DNA of 64,000 bases from Ensifer adhaerens (GTDB lineage: Bacteria; Pseudomonadota; Alphaproteobacteria; Rhizobiales; Rhizobiaceae): NCBI RefSeq assembly GCF_001270265.1, contig NZ_LGAP01000002.1, forward strand, positions 301,001-365,000, given 5' to 3'. Below the pieces are notes generated by a model. It was given only the letters and a program-made list of their open reading frames with translations, was not told the DNA's origin and ran no database searches. A program made the translations under genes and the position numbers. Below, in pieces: positions 8,311 to 18,170 of the stretch (its first letter is position 1; each line of letters starts with the position of its first letter).

Positions 8311-9591
8311 CTACCGGAACAGGCTTGGCAGCCAGAGGGATAGGCCGGGGATATAGGTGACGAGCATCAACACGGCGATGCTTGCGCCGAAGAACGGCCA
8401 GATCGTGCGCATCGCCTCGCGGATCGAGATCCCGCCGACGGCGCAGCCGACAAAGAGCACGGTGCCGACCGGTGGCGTGTTGAGGCCGATGCCGGCGTTC
8501 AAAATCATCACCACGCCGAAATGCACGGGGTCGATGCCGAACGCCTTGACGACAGGTAGAAGCACAGGCGTGCTGATGATGACCAGCGGCGCCATGTCCA
8601 TGAAGGTGCCGAGCAGCAGCAGAATGACGTTGATCAGCAGTAGGACAATGATTGGATTGTCGGAGATCGCACTGATTGCCGCGACCATGCCCTGCTGAAC
8701 CTGCAGGAACGCCATCAGCCAGCCGAAGGAGGCGGCGGTGCCGATGACCAGCAGCACCATCGCGGTGGTGCGCACCGCCTGCAGAACGGCCTCGACAAAG
8801 CCGTTCCAATCAAGTTCGCGGTAAACGAGGAGTGCGACGAGAAGGGCGTAGAACACGGCAATGCACGAGCTTTCGGTCGCCGTGAACACGCCCGAGCGCA
8901 CGCCGCCGAAGATGATGCCGATCAAGAGCAGCCCCGGAAGCGAAGCCAGCAGATAGAAGCCGAGGCGGCGCAGGCCCGGGAAGGGCTCCGACGGGTATCC
9001 CTTTTTCCGCGCCACCACATAGGCCGTGACCATCAGGGCGGCGGCCAGCAACAGGCCGGGCAGGATGCCGGCGGTAAAGAGATCGGCGACGGAGACGTTG
9101 CCGCCGGCCGCGATCGAATAGAGGATCATGTTGTGGGAGGGCGGGATCATCAGCGCGATGATCGCCGCGTTGACCGTAACGTTGACGGCGTAGCTGCGGT
9201 CGTAGCCGCGCGCCGCCATCTGTGGGATCATCAACCCGCCGACAGCGGATGCGTCGGCAACGGCGGATCCGGAAATCCCTCCGAACAGCGTGGAGGCGAC
9301 GATATTGACCTGGCCGAGGCCGCCGCGCAGATGGCCGACGATGCCGGCGGCAAAGCGGATCAGGCGGTCGGCGATGCCACCGCGCACCATCAGGTCGCCG
9401 GCGAAAATGAAAAACGGAATGGCCATCATGGCAAAGACGTTCATGCCGGAATTCATCTGCTGGAAGACGACGATCGGCGGCAGCCCCATGTAGATGACGG
9501 TCGCGAGCGAGGCGATGCCGAGGCAGAAGGCGATCGGCATGCCGATCATCATCAGTATGGTGAAGGTGCCGAAGAGAATGCTGTAGGCCAC
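8311..9591 (-). CDS. dctM: TRAP transporter large permease (DctM/YiaN type)
   Basis: A 426-residue membrane protein, the normal length of a DctM subunit, with about 12 hydrophobic helices. Typical motifs include GMPIAFCLGIASL near the N-terminus, AGDLMVRGGIADRLI, SGSAVADASAVGGLMIPQM, IPPSHNMILYS and LNTPPVGTVLFVGCAVGG near the C-terminus. It forms the ion-coupled channel of the TRAP importer with DctQ. The GTG start at 9591 overlaps the stop codon of dctQ (TAGTG), with GGAGG 7 bases upstream, which indicates translational coupling. The context (galactarate-pathway enzymes in the same operon) points to a hexuronate or aldarate as substrate. Confidence 0.93.
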   Translation of the reverse strand: MAYSILFGTFTILMMIGMPIAFCLGIASLATVIYMGLPPIVVFQQMNSGMNVFAMMAIPFFIFAGDLMVRGGIADRLIRFAAGIVGHLRGGLGQVNIVASTLFGGISGSAVADASAVGGLMIPQMAARGYDRSYAVNVTVNAAIIALMIPPSHNMILYSIAAGGNVSVADLFTAGILPGLLLAAALMVTAYVVARKKGYPSEPFPGLRRLGFYLLASLPGLLLIGIIFGGVRSGVFTATESSCIAVFYALLVALLVYRELDWNGFVEAVLQAVRTTAMVLLVIGTAASFGWLMAFLQVQQGMVAAISAISDNPIIVLLLINVILLLLGTFMDMAPLVIISTPVLLPVVKAFGIDPVHFGVVMILNAGIGLNTPPVGTVLFVGCAVGGISIREAMRTIWPFFGASIAVLMLVTYIPGLSLWLPSLFR

Positions 9592-10112
9592 TATGCTGCC
9601 TCCTGAATGACGATGTCGGCTACCGGAGCTGCGCCCAGAGACACGTCGGCGAGCCGCTCCGCCGCAAACAGCGCGATCAGCAGGCCACCTGCGATCATCG
9701 GAAAGAAATCGACGCCGCCCGGCCAGCCGAGCACGGGGATCGTCGCGGCCCAGGTGCCGGCGGCAAGCAGGGTCGAATAAAAGCTCATGGCCAGGCCGAA
9801 GAGCACGATCAGGGAGAGGCTGACGAGGTCCATCAGGCGCTGTACGGCAGGGGACGCCGAATGGCGGATGAAGTCGAGGCCGAGATGCACGCTCTCGCGC
9901 ACGCCGACGGCAGCTCCGAGCACGATGAACCACGACATCAGATGCAGCGACAGCGGTTCCGACCAGCTGGGCGTGTCGTTGAGGACATAGCGGGCGAAGA
10001 CCTGCCAGCCGACGATTGCCGTCATGGTGACGAGACCCAGGCCCGAGATGTAGAGCGAAAGCCGGCTAAGCCGGGCAAGCACAGGCCTGACGGCCTGCAT
10101 GAAACGCCACAT
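9591..10112 (-). CDS. dctQ: TRAP transporter small permease (DctQ type)
   Basis: A 173-residue membrane protein with four hydrophobic helices (SLYISGLGLVTMTAIVGWQV, MSWFIVLGAAVGVRESVHLG, LMDLVSLSLIVLFGLAMSFY, FFPMIAGGLLIALFAAERLA). This is the usual layout of a DctQ subunit, which pairs with DctM in the inner membrane. A conserved WSEPLSLHLMSWF segment and RESVHLG are visible. It lies 80 bases downstream of dctP; a strong hairpin occupies that gap, probably lowering membrane-subunit expression relative to the binding protein. Confidence 0.9.
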   Translation of the reverse strand: MWRFMQAVRPVLARLSRLSLYISGLGLVTMTAIVGWQVFARYVLNDTPSWSEPLSLHLMSWFIVLGAAVGVRESVHLGLDFIRHSASPAVQRLMDLVSLSLIVLFGLAMSFYSTLLAAGTWAATIPVLGWPGGVDFFPMIAGGLLIALFAAERLADVSLGAAPVADIVIQEAA

Positions 10113-10141
10113 TGCCTTTTCCTCCGTAGACTGCCGACGAG

Positions 10142-10174
10142 CGGAGTGTCCGCCCCATCGAGCCGGACACTCCG
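10142..10174. promoter_or_regulatory. Intra-operon hairpin after dctP
   Basis: Perfect 11-bp arms at 10142-10152 (CGGAGTGTCCG) and 10164-10174 (CGGACACTCCG) with an 11-base loop. It follows the dctP stop and precedes dctQ on the minus strand. A hairpin here usually protects the binding-protein message and reduces downstream expression. Confidence 0.7.
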
Positions 10175-10192
10175 TAAGGTCGCGGGATGCCG

Positions 10193-11167
10193 CTAGTTGA
10201 TGGCGCGGATCCGTTCGAGAAGATCCTTCATCTGGGGATCAGTGACGAAGCGGTCGTAGACCGGCTTCATCGCCGCGGAGAATTCGGCCTTGTCGACGGT
10301 GATGACGTTGGCCCCGGCTGCGCGAACCGTTTCCTCCGACGCCTTCTCCCGTGCCGTCCAGAGTTCACGCATCTTCACCACCGATTCCTTCGCCGCTTCT
10401 TTCAGGACCTTCTGGTCGTCGGGCGAAAGCTTGTCCCAGCTCATCTTGGAAATCACGAGGATCTCCGGATTGAGGGAGTGTTCGGTCAGGGTGTAGCTCT
10501 TGGCAACCTCGAAATGCCTGGAGGATTCGTAGGACGGCCAGTTGTTTTCGGCGGCATCCACGACACCCGTCTCAAGCGACGAATAAACCTCGCCGAAGGG
10601 CATCGGAGTGGCGTTGGCGCCGAAGGCTTCCATCATCGCGATCCACAGATCCGACTGCTGGACGCGAACCTTCATGCCCTTGAGGTCGGCCAGCTTCTCG
10701 ATCGGCTTCTTGGTCGAATAGAACGAGCGCGCGCCGGAATCGTAGAAGGCGAGCCCGATCAGGCCGTGCGGTTCGAAGGCGGCCAGCACCTCGTCGCCGA
10801 TCGGTCCGTCGACGGTCTTGTGCATGTGCTCGGTCGAGCGGAACAGGAAAGGAAGCCCGAGCACCACGGTTTGCGGCACCAGATTGTTGAACGGTGCGGC
10901 GTTGACGCGGTTCAGGTCGATGACGCCGAAGCGGGTCTGCTCGATCGTGTCCTTCTCGCTGCCAAGCGCTGCGTTGTTGGTGACGTCGATCTTGATGCGG
11001 CCATTTGTGCGCTTGGCAACCAGCTCGCCCATGTATTTCACCGCCTCGACGGTCGGATAACCATCCGGGTGGATGTCGGCCGAGCGCAATGTGATTTCCT
11101 GCGCCTGCAAGGTGCCGGCGCCAAGGGCAACGCCCAGGGCCAGGCAAAGCGTTTTTGCGATGTTCAT
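10193..11167 (-). CDS. dctP: TRAP transporter substrate-binding protein (DctP family), probably for a hexuronate
   Basis: A 324-residue periplasmic binding protein with a signal peptide (cleavage after TLQAQ, ~23). DctP-family features include [18 protein letters not shown], the strand MKVRVQQSD whose arginine normally contacts the substrate carboxylate, and [22 protein letters not shown]. It delivers a carboxylated substrate to DctQM. Because the gene is in one leftward cluster with galactaro-lactone isomerase, cycloisomerase and keto-deoxyglucarate dehydratase, D-galacturonate, D-glucuronate or an aldarate is the likely ligand; that is inference from context. Confidence 0.9.
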   Translation of the reverse strand: MNIAKTLCLALGVALGAGTLQAQEITLRSADIHPDGYPTVEAVKYMGELVAKRTNGRIKIDVTNNAALGSEKDTIEQTRFGVIDLNRVNAAPFNNLVPQTVVLGLPFLFRSTEHMHKTVDGPIGDEVLAAFEPHGLIGLAFYDSGARSFYSTKKPIEKLADLKGMKVRVQQSDLWIAMMEAFGANATPMPFGEVYSSLETGVVDAAENNWPSYESSRHFEVAKSYTLTEHSLNPEILVISKMSWDKLSPDDQKVLKEAAKESVVKMRELWTAREKASEETVRAAGANVITVDKAEFSAAMKPVYDRFVTDPQMKDLLERIRAIN

Positions 11168-11227
11168 TTTGTCCTCCTCCTTCTTGTAGCGCCGAAGCCT
11201 CCTCGCTCCGGACGAATGCGGGTGGCT

Positions 11228-12118
11228 TCAGGCACCTCCGTCCGTGAATGGCTTCAAGCCAAAGAGCCGTTCAGGATTTTCGACGAGCACGCGATGACGG
11301 GCTTTAGCATCGGGCAGCCAGCCCAGAACCGTGTCTGTCAGTTCGGCGTCGTCGGGATAGTCGGCGTTGGTCTTTGCGAGGTTGTGCGGCCAGTTGCTGC
11401 CCCAGACGACGCGTTCGGGCGCGTGCGCGGCAATCGCGCGCGACAGCGCGGCGACGTCGGCAAAGTCGGGGCCGCCGACTTTTGAGGATTCGTAGACGCC
11501 TGCGAACTTGAACCAGCAATTGCCGGCGTCGATCAGTCGCCTGACCGCGGCGATTTCGGGCCCATCGGGTGCCGCGCCGGAGAAAAACTTGCCGTGATGA
11601 TCAAGGACCCAGCGGGATTTTAGCGTCTTCAGTCTTGGTTCGTGCTCAAGGATGTTGCTGCCGTCGAACTGGACGGCAACCATCCAGTCGCGTGCTGCCG
11701 CGCGCTCATCCACCGCTTCGAGTTCGTCGAGGCCGACGGCGCCACCAGGCAGATCCATGATCCTTGCGCCGATGACCCCTGCGGCCGATAGGGCATTCAG
11801 CTCGCTTTCCGAGGTTTCCGCGCCGAAGGCTGCGACGCCGCGGGCCACGGGGCCCATCGCGTTCAGGCAGGCGATCAGGTTGGCATTGTCGCGCTGATGG
11901 GCATTGCCCTGGGTGATGATGACCCTGTCTATGCCGAGCCAGCGCATGAATTCTCTATATTGATCCGCATCGGGCAGGGCGCCGGCGGGCAGCGCTGGCC
12001 CGCCCGGGCGGGCGGGAAAGCCGGGCAGATACATATGCATCTGCGTGTCAACCGTGCCTCTTGGCAGCGCGATTTTGGGCGGGCGACCGGAGAGCATTCT
12101 GACCAGCATCTCAATCAT
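11228..12118 (-). CDS. gli: Galactaro-delta-lactone isomerase (amidohydrolase superfamily)
   Basis: A 296-residue amidohydrolase resembling Agrobacterium Atu3138, which interconverts D-galactaro-1,5-lactone and 1,4-lactone in the oxidative galacturonate pathway. Visible features are the N-terminal metal-type motif VDTQMHMYLPG (the first His of an HxH pair replaced: Q-M-H), the Arg-rich IGARIMDLPGG, the His pair WVLDHHGKFF and the late Asn/Trp loop VVWGSNWPHNLAKT. The loss of the second HxH histidine fits the family of metal-independent lactonizing members. The ATG at 12118 overlaps the end of the cycloisomerase gene by 8 bases, indicating coupling. It is followed 60 bases later by dctP. Assignment rests on similarity plus the neighbouring pathway enzymes. 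Confidence 0.82.
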   Translation of the reverse strand: MIEMLVRMLSGRPPKIALPRGTVDTQMHMYLPGFPARPGGPALPAGALPDADQYREFMRWLGIDRVIITQGNAHQRDNANLIACLNAMGPVARGVAAFGAETSESELNALSAAGVIGARIMDLPGGAVGLDELEAVDERAAARDWMVAVQFDGSNILEHEPRLKTLKSRWVLDHHGKFFSGAAPDGPEIAAVRRLIDAGNCWFKFAGVYESSKVGGPDFADVAALSRAIAAHAPERVVWGSNWPHNLAKTNADYPDDAELTDTVLGWLPDAKARHRVLVENPERLFGLKPFTDGGA

Positions 12119-13247
12119 CCCTCATCCGGAACTCGGCAAGCGCATCGCGGTCGATCTCGATGCCAAGTCCCGGGCCATCGGGGATTTTGACAACCCCCTG
12201 GTCATGCTCGATCGGTGTTTTGATCACCGCCTGTCGGAACGGGTTTTCAGTGCGATCGAATTCCAGGATCGGCTCGATCGGATTGACGCGTACCGGATTG
12301 GGTACCATCGATGCCATGAACTGGAGGGCTGCAGCGATATGAACCGCCGTGCCCCAGACATGCGGCACGACGCGGATGCCGTGGAGTGCTGCCAAATCGG
12401 CGACGCGCCGAGCCTCGGTGAACCCGCCGACGCCGGCGAGATCGGGCTGGAGAATGTCGACGGCGCGCGTCTCGACCGGTTCGCGCATGCCCCAGCGGCT
12501 GTGCCAGGTTTCGCCACCGGCCACCGGTATCGGCTGGCCGGCGCGCACCTCGCGATAGGCGCCGAGCTGTTCCGGCACGACCGGCTCCTCGAACCAATCG
12601 ATATCAAGTTCGGCGGCCTTGCGCCCGAATTCGAGCGCTTCGAGCACGTCGTAGCCGTGATTAGCGTCAACCATCAGTCGCATGTCCGGCCCGACGGCGT
12701 CGCGCACAGCACGCACGACGGCGAGGTCTTCGCTGACGCCAAAGCCGATCTTGATCTTGCTGGCGTGAAAACCCTCTGCGTGATAGCGCGCGACTTCTGC
12801 AGCATTGTCCTCGACGCGGTCGATACCGTCGCGCTTGAAGCTGCCGGTCGCATAGGCCCTGACCGTTTCCCGGAAGCGCCCGCCGAGAAGCGTGGAGACA
12901 GGTACGTCGAAATATTTGCCCTTGATATCCCAAAGCGCGATGTCGATCCCCGACAGGGCAGTGAGCGCGAGGCCGCGCTGGCCCTGGTCGCGCAGCGCAT
13001 TGTAGAGCCGCGCCCAGATCTTTTCGGTTTCCAGTGGATCGGTGCCGACAAGCCAGGGTGTATAGGCGCCAACCACTGCGGCGTTCGGCCTTGCCGGGCC
13101 GAGGCATTCACCCCAGCCGGTGGTGCCGTCGTCGCAGACAATCTCCACCAGCACATGGGCGCGCCGGTCGAAGCGCATCGACGCGCTCTCGAACGGCACC
13201 GCAAGGCGATGCTCCAGCAGATGCGTGCGGATGGCCGTGATTTTCAT
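12111..13247 (-). CDS. gci: D-galactarolactone cycloisomerase (enolase superfamily, MLE/MR type)
   Basis: A 378-residue enolase-superfamily enzyme like Agrobacterium Gci (Atu3139), which opens D-galactaro-1,4-lactone to 5-keto-4-deoxy-D-glucarate. The N-terminal capping domain covers residues ~1-120; the barrel contains the KxK motif (SKIKIGFG, ~165), the three metal ligands in MVDANHGYD, WFEEPV and GGETWHS, and a downstream VVPHVWGTAVH histidine region. The start at 13247 is chosen because it begins MKITAIRTHLLEHRL, typical of the family; an in-frame site 21 bases upstream lies inside the dehydratase gene. It is one base downstream of that dehydratase gene's stop, within one operon. Confidence 0.88.
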   Translation of the reverse strand: MKITAIRTHLLEHRLAVPFESASMRFDRRAHVLVEIVCDDGTTGWGECLGPARPNAAVVGAYTPWLVGTDPLETEKIWARLYNALRDQGQRGLALTALSGIDIALWDIKGKYFDVPVSTLLGGRFRETVRAYATGSFKRDGIDRVEDNAAEVARYHAEGFHASKIKIGFGVSEDLAVVRAVRDAVGPDMRLMVDANHGYDVLEALEFGRKAAELDIDWFEEPVVPEQLGAYREVRAGQPIPVAGGETWHSRWGMREPVETRAVDILQPDLAGVGGFTEARRVADLAALHGIRVVPHVWGTAVHIAAALQFMASMVPNPVRVNPIEPILEFDRTENPFRQAVIKTPIEHDQGVVKIPDGPGLGIEIDRDALAEFRMRDD

Positions 13248-13248
13248 C

Positions 13249-14223
<975 letters not shown>

Positions 14224-14237
14224 TTATCGTACAGGTT
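14224..14237 (-). promoter_or_regulatory. Second candidate GntR operator, overlapping the gntR stop codon
   Basis: On the minus strand AACCTGTACGATAA matches the box found near the udh start (12 of 14 positions). It overlaps the last codons and stop of gntR and faces the site at 14195-14208 in the opposite orientation, about 16 bases away. Its position suits control of the kdgD promoter. Confidence 0.45.
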
Positions 14238-14976
14238 CTCGCTGTTCGCGTAGCAACGTCCGGTAGCGTGCCTGGCTGCCGCGCAGATGCCGCCGCATTG
14301 CTTCCCGGGCACCCTCCTCGTCGCCGTTCGATATGGCAACGACGATGTCGTTGTGCTCATTGTCGAGCATAGCGATATAGGCCGACTGGTCCTGTTCGCT
14401 GTCGTCGTTGCGCAGCGCCCCGCGCGGGATGACGTTTCGGCCGATCATGGCCAGGAACTCGCGAAAGCGCGGGTTGTTGGTGGCCTCGGCTATGGCGAGA
14501 TGCAGGGCAAAATCCGCCTCGACACTGGAGACGCCGGCGTTGAGACAGGCGCGCACCGCATAGTGCCGTTCGATGATCACCTCTTCCTGCGCCGGCGACC
14601 GGCGAAGCGCTGCAAGCCCCGCGGCTTCCACCTCCACTGCCGTTCGCAATTCCAGCAGTTCGATCATCGAAGATACCCGTGCCGGGTCGATATGCTGCAG
14701 GAAGAGCGCTACGGGGCCGGCGGCGGGCGGAGTGTCGAGCACGAAAACACCGGCGCCCTGGCGCGCTTCGACCAGCCTGTCTGCCCGAAGTGCGGCGATC
14801 GCCTCGCGCACGACCGTTCTGCTAACGCCATGGGTTTCGGAGAGCTGCGCCTCGCTCGGCAGCTTACTGCCCGGGGGAAATTGGCCGGCGGCAATCGCGC
14901 GCCGCAGCGTGTCGCCGAGCCTCGACGTCAACGTGCCTGTTCCGGTGCCCGGCTCCAGTTTCACCTGAACGCTCAT
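14224..14976 (-). CDS. GntR-family (FadR subfamily) regulator of the galacturonate operon
   Basis: A 250-residue regulator with an N-terminal winged helix (residues ~20-85: GDTLRRAIAAGQFPPGSKLPSEAQLSE is the typical entry, then VSRTVVREAIAALRADRL and ARQGAGVFV) and a C-terminal all-helical FCD ligand domain (~100-240) with the usual metal/ligand pattern (EADFALHLAIAEATNN; DNEHNDIVVAI; MRRHL). FCD regulators bind acidic metabolites. It sits between the divergent udh gene and the kdgD operon, and four similar boxes lie at those promoters. It is therefore the likely repressor of both units, induced by a galacturonate or galactarate intermediate. Confidence 0.88.
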   Translation of the reverse strand: MSVQVKLEPGTGTGTLTSRLGDTLRRAIAAGQFPPGSKLPSEAQLSETHGVSRTVVREAIAALRADRLVEARQGAGVFVLDTPPAAGPVALFLQHIDPARVSSMIELLELRTAVEVEAAGLAALRRSPAQEEVIIERHYAVRACLNAGVSSVEADFALHLAIAEATNNPRFREFLAMIGRNVIPRGALRNDDSEQDQSAYIAMLDNEHNDIVVAISNGDEEGAREAMRRHLRGSQARYRTLLREQREPVR

Positions 14977-15022
14977 CTCGTCTCCTTCTTGTGGTCGTTG
15001 GCATGCTACCGGCTACCTGGCC

Positions 15023-15036
15023 AACCTGTATGCCAA
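15023..15036 (+). promoter_or_regulatory. Candidate GntR operator in the gntR-udh intergenic region
   Basis: AACCTGTATGCCAA shares its first ten bases with the box at 15086-15099. It lies about 50 bases upstream of the gntR start, suggesting autoregulation. Confidence 0.4.
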
Positions 15037-15085
15037 ATTCATCGGCGCTTGCATCCCATGTCCGATTTATTGACGCCATTGCCTC

Positions 15086-15099
15086 AACCTGTATGATGA
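15086..15099 (+). promoter_or_regulatory. Candidate GntR operator upstream of udh
   Basis: AACCTGTATGATGA lies inside a longer element flanked by CTCAAC and GTTGAG (15083-15105), which are exact inverted arms. It is about 65 bases upstream of the udh start and about 110 bases upstream of gntR, placing it at the divergent promoters. Confidence 0.5.
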
Positions 15100-15162
15100 G
15101 TTGAGCGTAAATGCAATGCATCGATACCGGCTGCGCGGCGCGCCGGTTGCGGAGGACGAGAC

Positions 15163-15960
15163 TTGAAGCGATTGTTGATCACAGGTGCTGCGGGCGCATT
15201 GGGTCGCGCCATGCGGGGGCGGGTGGCCCATCTAGCCGAGGTCGTACGCCTCTCGGATATCGCCGATCTTGGCACCGCAGCGCCGCATGAGGAGATCATG
15301 TCCTGCGATCTCGGCGATGCGGCTGCCGTGCATCGGCTGGTCGAGGGCTGCGATGCCATTCTCCATCTGGGCGGTATCTCGGTCGAAGACAAGTTCTCCA
15401 AGATCCTCAATGCGAACCTGCTGGGTCTCTACAATCTCTACGAAGCAGCACGGGCCTATGGACAGCCGCGCATTCTCTTTGCCAGCTCCAACCATACGGT
15501 CGGCTTCTACCGGCAGGACGAGCACGTGGAGGCGGATGCGCCGATGCGTCCCGATGGCCTCTACGGCGTGTCGAAATGTTTCGGTGAGGCACTGGCCCGC
15601 ATGTATTTCGAGAAATTCGGCCAGGAGACGGCGCTGGTTCGCATCGGCAGTTGCATGGAGAAGCCGGTGAACCACCGCATGCTTTCGACCTGGATGTCCT
15701 ATGACGATTTTGCGGCGCTGATCGCCTGCGTCTTTAGAGCGCCGATGCTCGGTTGCCCGATCCTTTGGGGGATCTCAGACAATGACAGCCGCTGGTGGGA
15801 CAACTCACACGCCGCCTATCTCGGTTGGCGGCCGCGCGACAATGCCGAGCGCTTCCGCGCCGAACTTGAGACCTCCCCCGGCCGGCCGGAGGTATCGTCG
15901 CCGCTGGCCGTCTACCAGGGCGGATTGTTCACGCAGGACCCGATCTTTACCGAGGACTAG
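15163..15960 (+). CDS. udh: Uronate dehydrogenase (NAD-dependent)
   Basis: A 265-residue SDR-fold enzyme very like Agrobacterium Udh, which oxidises D-galacturonate or D-glucuronate to the aldaro-1,5-lactone with NAD+. The glycine-rich motif GAAGALG is at residues 8-14, the catalytic Tyr-x-x-x-Lys is in LYGVSKCFGE (~135), and the substrate-binding FASSNHTVGFY and LVRIGSCMEKP are visible. It is transcribed away from gntR and the kdgD operon and supplies the lactone used by gli and gci. Together they form a complete route to alpha-ketoglutarate semialdehyde; the final dehydrogenase to alpha-ketoglutarate is not in this window. Confidence 0.93.
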   Translation: MKRLLITGAAGALGRAMRGRVAHLAEVVRLSDIADLGTAAPHEEIMSCDLGDAAAVHRLVEGCDAILHLGGISVEDKFSKILNANLLGLYNLYEAARAYGQPRILFASSNHTVGFYRQDEHVEADAPMRPDGLYGVSKCFGEALARMYFEKFGQETALVRIGSCMEKPVNHRMLSTWMSYDDFAALIACVFRAPMLGCPILWGISDNDSRWWDNSHAAYLGWRPRDNAERFRAELETSPGRPEVSSPLAVYQGGLFTQDPIFTED

Positions 15961-16027
15961 GGGGATGGTAGCCTGACCTTTGCCATCGGCGACAGTGCGC
16001 CGTTGGATGCTGCGGTCGGCCGGCGTG

Positions 16028-16135
16028 CTAAAGCGTTTCCGGTTTAGACGGAGTCGCAGAAACGTTCCATCTCTTTGTTTTTACGCATTTCCTGACGGAA
16101 ATGCCGCTTCGCACTTTTTCCTGGAAATGCTCTAG
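16028..16135. repeat. Rhizobial intergenic palindromic repeat, copy 1
   Basis: About 105 bases with a second, clearly related copy at 25418-25522; both end in CTGGAAATGCTCTAG and contain CCGCTTCGCA and ATCGCAGAAACG-like blocks (GTCGCAGAAACG here). Elements of this sort (RIME-like) are scattered between genes in rhizobia. The right end overlaps the stop codon of the LytTR regulator gene. Confidence 0.75.
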
Positions 16136-16923
16136 CGCTCTGTGGAGAGGGGGCGCACGTGCTTTACGTAGGTTCGCCCGACGCGGATTTCGCTTCCGTC
16201 CGACAGAAGCGCGATCAAGGCGGCAAAGGGCGCCTGGCGCAAGCCGACGATGCAATGGCGCCGAACGATCGAGCTTCGGTGGAGCCGGAGAAATTCAGCC
16301 GGGTCCAGCCAGCCTTCCAGTGACGCCAGGCTCTCGTGGTGCAGGTAGGATTTGTTTTCGGTGTGGATGCGGACATAGTCGCGCTCCGCCTGGAACCGCA
16401 CCACGCGATCGAGCGCGATGCGAATGAACTCGCCTCTGGCCTTCACCCAGATATCGGCGACCTGCGCTTCCTGCTTGCGAAGCGCCTGCCGGAGCGCCCG
16501 CACGGTTTCGTTGAGTTCCAGCACGCGTTCGGCGCTTGTTCGTGCCGCAATCGCCATGCGGGCCCGGTCGATCGCGGTTCGTAGACGATTGGGCTCGATC
16601 GGTTTGGTGACATAGTCGACCGCGGCGGCCTCGAAGGCGCGAAGGGCATAGTGGTCGAAGGCGGTCACGAAAACGACGGCAGGTGCGTTGTTGCCCAGCC
16701 GTTCCAAAATGTCGAAGCCGGTGCCGCCGGGCATCTGGATGTCGAGCAGGATCACGTCCGGCAAAAGTTCGGCGACGAGAACGCAGGCCTGCTCCACATT
16801 GCCGGCCGTCCCGACGATCTTGATCCCGGACATAGCCCCGAGCAGGCGTATAAGGCGGCGCCGCGCCAGGGGCTCGTCATCGATGACGAGGATCGACAGG
16901 GGCTCTATCTGGATTTCGTTCAT
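16132..16923 (-). CDS. LytTR-type response regulator (AlgR/LytR family)
   Basis: A 263-residue response regulator. The receiver domain (~10-125) has the acidic pair IDDEPLARRRL, the phosphoacceptor Asp in VILLDIQMPGG (~61), the Thr in FVTAFDHYALRAF and the Lys in YVTKPI. The C-terminal LytTR DNA-binding domain (~160-260) shows RVVRFQAERDYVRIHT, ESLASLEGWLDPAEFLRLHRSS-type spacing and VGRTYVKHV. Its ATG overlaps the stop of the upstream histidine kinase gene (ATGA), so the pair is translationally coupled. Its stop codon lies in the repeat element. Likely targets are the kinase promoters and the autotransporter, where direct repeats are seen. Confidence 0.9.
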   Translation of the reverse strand: MNEIQIEPLSILVIDDEPLARRRLIRLLGAMSGIKIVGTAGNVEQACVLVAELLPDVILLDIQMPGGTGFDILERLGNNAPAVVFVTAFDHYALRAFEAAAVDYVTKPIEPNRLRTAIDRARMAIAARTSAERVLELNETVRALRQALRKQEAQVADIWVKARGEFIRIALDRVVRFQAERDYVRIHTENKSYLHHESLASLEGWLDPAEFLRLHRSSIVRRHCIVGLRQAPFAALIALLSDGSEIRVGRTYVKHVRPLSTER

Positions 16924-18014
16924 GCGAGCCTCAGGGGCATTGTGATTGCTGCTCTGAAACGCTTGGGCGTTACAAGGCCGGATACACAGGCGCCGACGCC
17001 TGGAAAGCGCGCCTGCACCCGATCGGCGACATTCTTGAGACCGATCCCGGTGCCGGAAGACTGGCGTCGCCCGCCCCCGGTCTCCGGCGCGATATCGTTT
17101 TCGACGGCGATCTCGAGCGCATGGCCGACCTTGGCCGCGCTGATGACGATCTCAACCTGATCAGGAGAGCGGCCGACGCCGTGTTTCACGGCGTTCTCGA
17201 TCAAGGGCTGCAGGATCAGGCTTGGCACCAGAGCCTCTTCCAGGCCATTGGCGATGTCCATCCGCAGCTTCATCCGGTCGGAGTAACGCTCGCCTTCGAT
17301 ATGCAGATATCCGGTTTGCAGGGCAAGTTCATCCGCAAGCCGCACGTCGTGCAGCGGGTCGAGCTCCAACGTCGTGCGCAGAAAGTTCGAAAGCGACATC
17401 ACCATGCGCGTCGCTGCAATGGTCTGCCCTTCCTCGATCAGGCCGGTGATGGAGTTCAGCGTATTGAACAGAAAGTGCGGATTGACCTGGTATCGGAGCG
17501 CACGCATTTGCGCGGCCAGTGCTTCCTCGCGCGAGATCGCCAGGCGCCGTTCGCGCTCACGCAGCTCGAAGCTGTAGAGCAGCGCGACGAAGAAGAACGA
17601 CCACCCCACGAACGTCGCCATGCTGTAGACGAGCGTGTAACCGGTATTCGTCCAGTCGACCGTGATCGGGTCGGGACGCACGAATAAAACATAGAGCAGG
17701 AAGTCGATGCCGGTATTGGCAAAGGCGGCAATGAGAGAGGTCGAGAATCCAACGACGATCTTGGTGGCGATATGCCGGTGCCTAACCCGAAACATCGCCG
17801 CCGCGATACCGTAGGAAAGAACCATGCCACAGGACATCAGCAGCAATTTGCCGGGGGCAGACACGATCGGATCGATTCCGAGTATGCCCCACAGGATACT
17901 GCTGATGAGGAATTCCACGAACCAATAGAGAAAACCGAGCCAGAGCGTCGTGCGCCGAACGCTGCCGATATAGGCGCTTTCGTCCCGCGATTTTGTTTCG
18001 TCCTTGGGTTTCAT
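16920..18014 (-). CDS. LytS/YehU-type sensor histidine kinase (copy 1)
   Basis: A 364-residue inner-membrane kinase. Four hydrophobic helices occupy residues ~25-155; the cytoplasmic part has the His_kinase motif with phosphoacceptor His in YQVNPHFLFNTLNSI (~195) and an HATPase domain with the N box LILQPLIENAVKHG and the G box GTGIGLKNVADR. No separate periplasmic sensor domain is visible. The start at 18014 is chosen because it gives exactly the same 21-residue leader before VRRxTL as the paralogue upstream; a TTG 18 bases earlier is possible. It overlaps the response regulator gene by 4 bases. It is a tandem duplicate of the next gene. Confidence 0.9.
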   Translation of the reverse strand: MKPKDETKSRDESAYIGSVRRTTLWLGFLYWFVEFLISSILWGILGIDPIVSAPGKLLLMSCGMVLSYGIAAAMFRVRHRHIATKIVVGFSTSLIAAFANTGIDFLLYVLFVRPDPITVDWTNTGYTLVYSMATFVGWSFFFVALLYSFELRERERRLAISREEALAAQMRALRYQVNPHFLFNTLNSITGLIEEGQTIAATRMVMSLSNFLRTTLELDPLHDVRLADELALQTGYLHIEGERYSDRMKLRMDIANGLEEALVPSLILQPLIENAVKHGVGRSPDQVEIVISAAKVGHALEIAVENDIAPETGGGRRQSSGTGIGLKNVADRVQARFPGVGACVSGLVTPKRFRAAITMPLRLA

Positions 18015-18043
18015 GCCATTTTTATCGTTCAACCGGCCGCCAA

Positions 18044-18130
18044 TGTCGATTGTCGTTGGTCGGCGAAATCAAGCCGTTTGCAGAAAGTCCTGACCTTTCG
18101 GGCGCTGCCATTTGCCGCTTGCGGAATGCA
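18044..18130. repeat. Duplicated upstream region of the histidine kinase genes (copy A)
   Basis: This stretch, just upstream of kinase copy 1, is clearly related to 19300-19386 upstream of kinase copy 2. Both contain GGCGAAATC, AGCCGTTTGCAGAAAG and ACCTTTCGG. Within it GCCGTTTGCAGAAAGT (18073-18088) and GCCGCTTGCGGAATGC (18114-18129) form imperfect direct repeats 41 bases apart, a possible LytTR binding arrangement. Confidence 0.6.
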
Positions 18131-18170
18131 AACCCCCTTGCTTTTGCCGGCTTGCCGCTCCGCGGAGGCC

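Noticed and set aside
7283..8356. A 357-codon plus-strand frame antisense to the DUF817 gene
   Set aside because: It is low-complexity, rich in Gln, Arg, Asp and Glu, with no ribosome site, and mirrors the membrane protein on the other strand.
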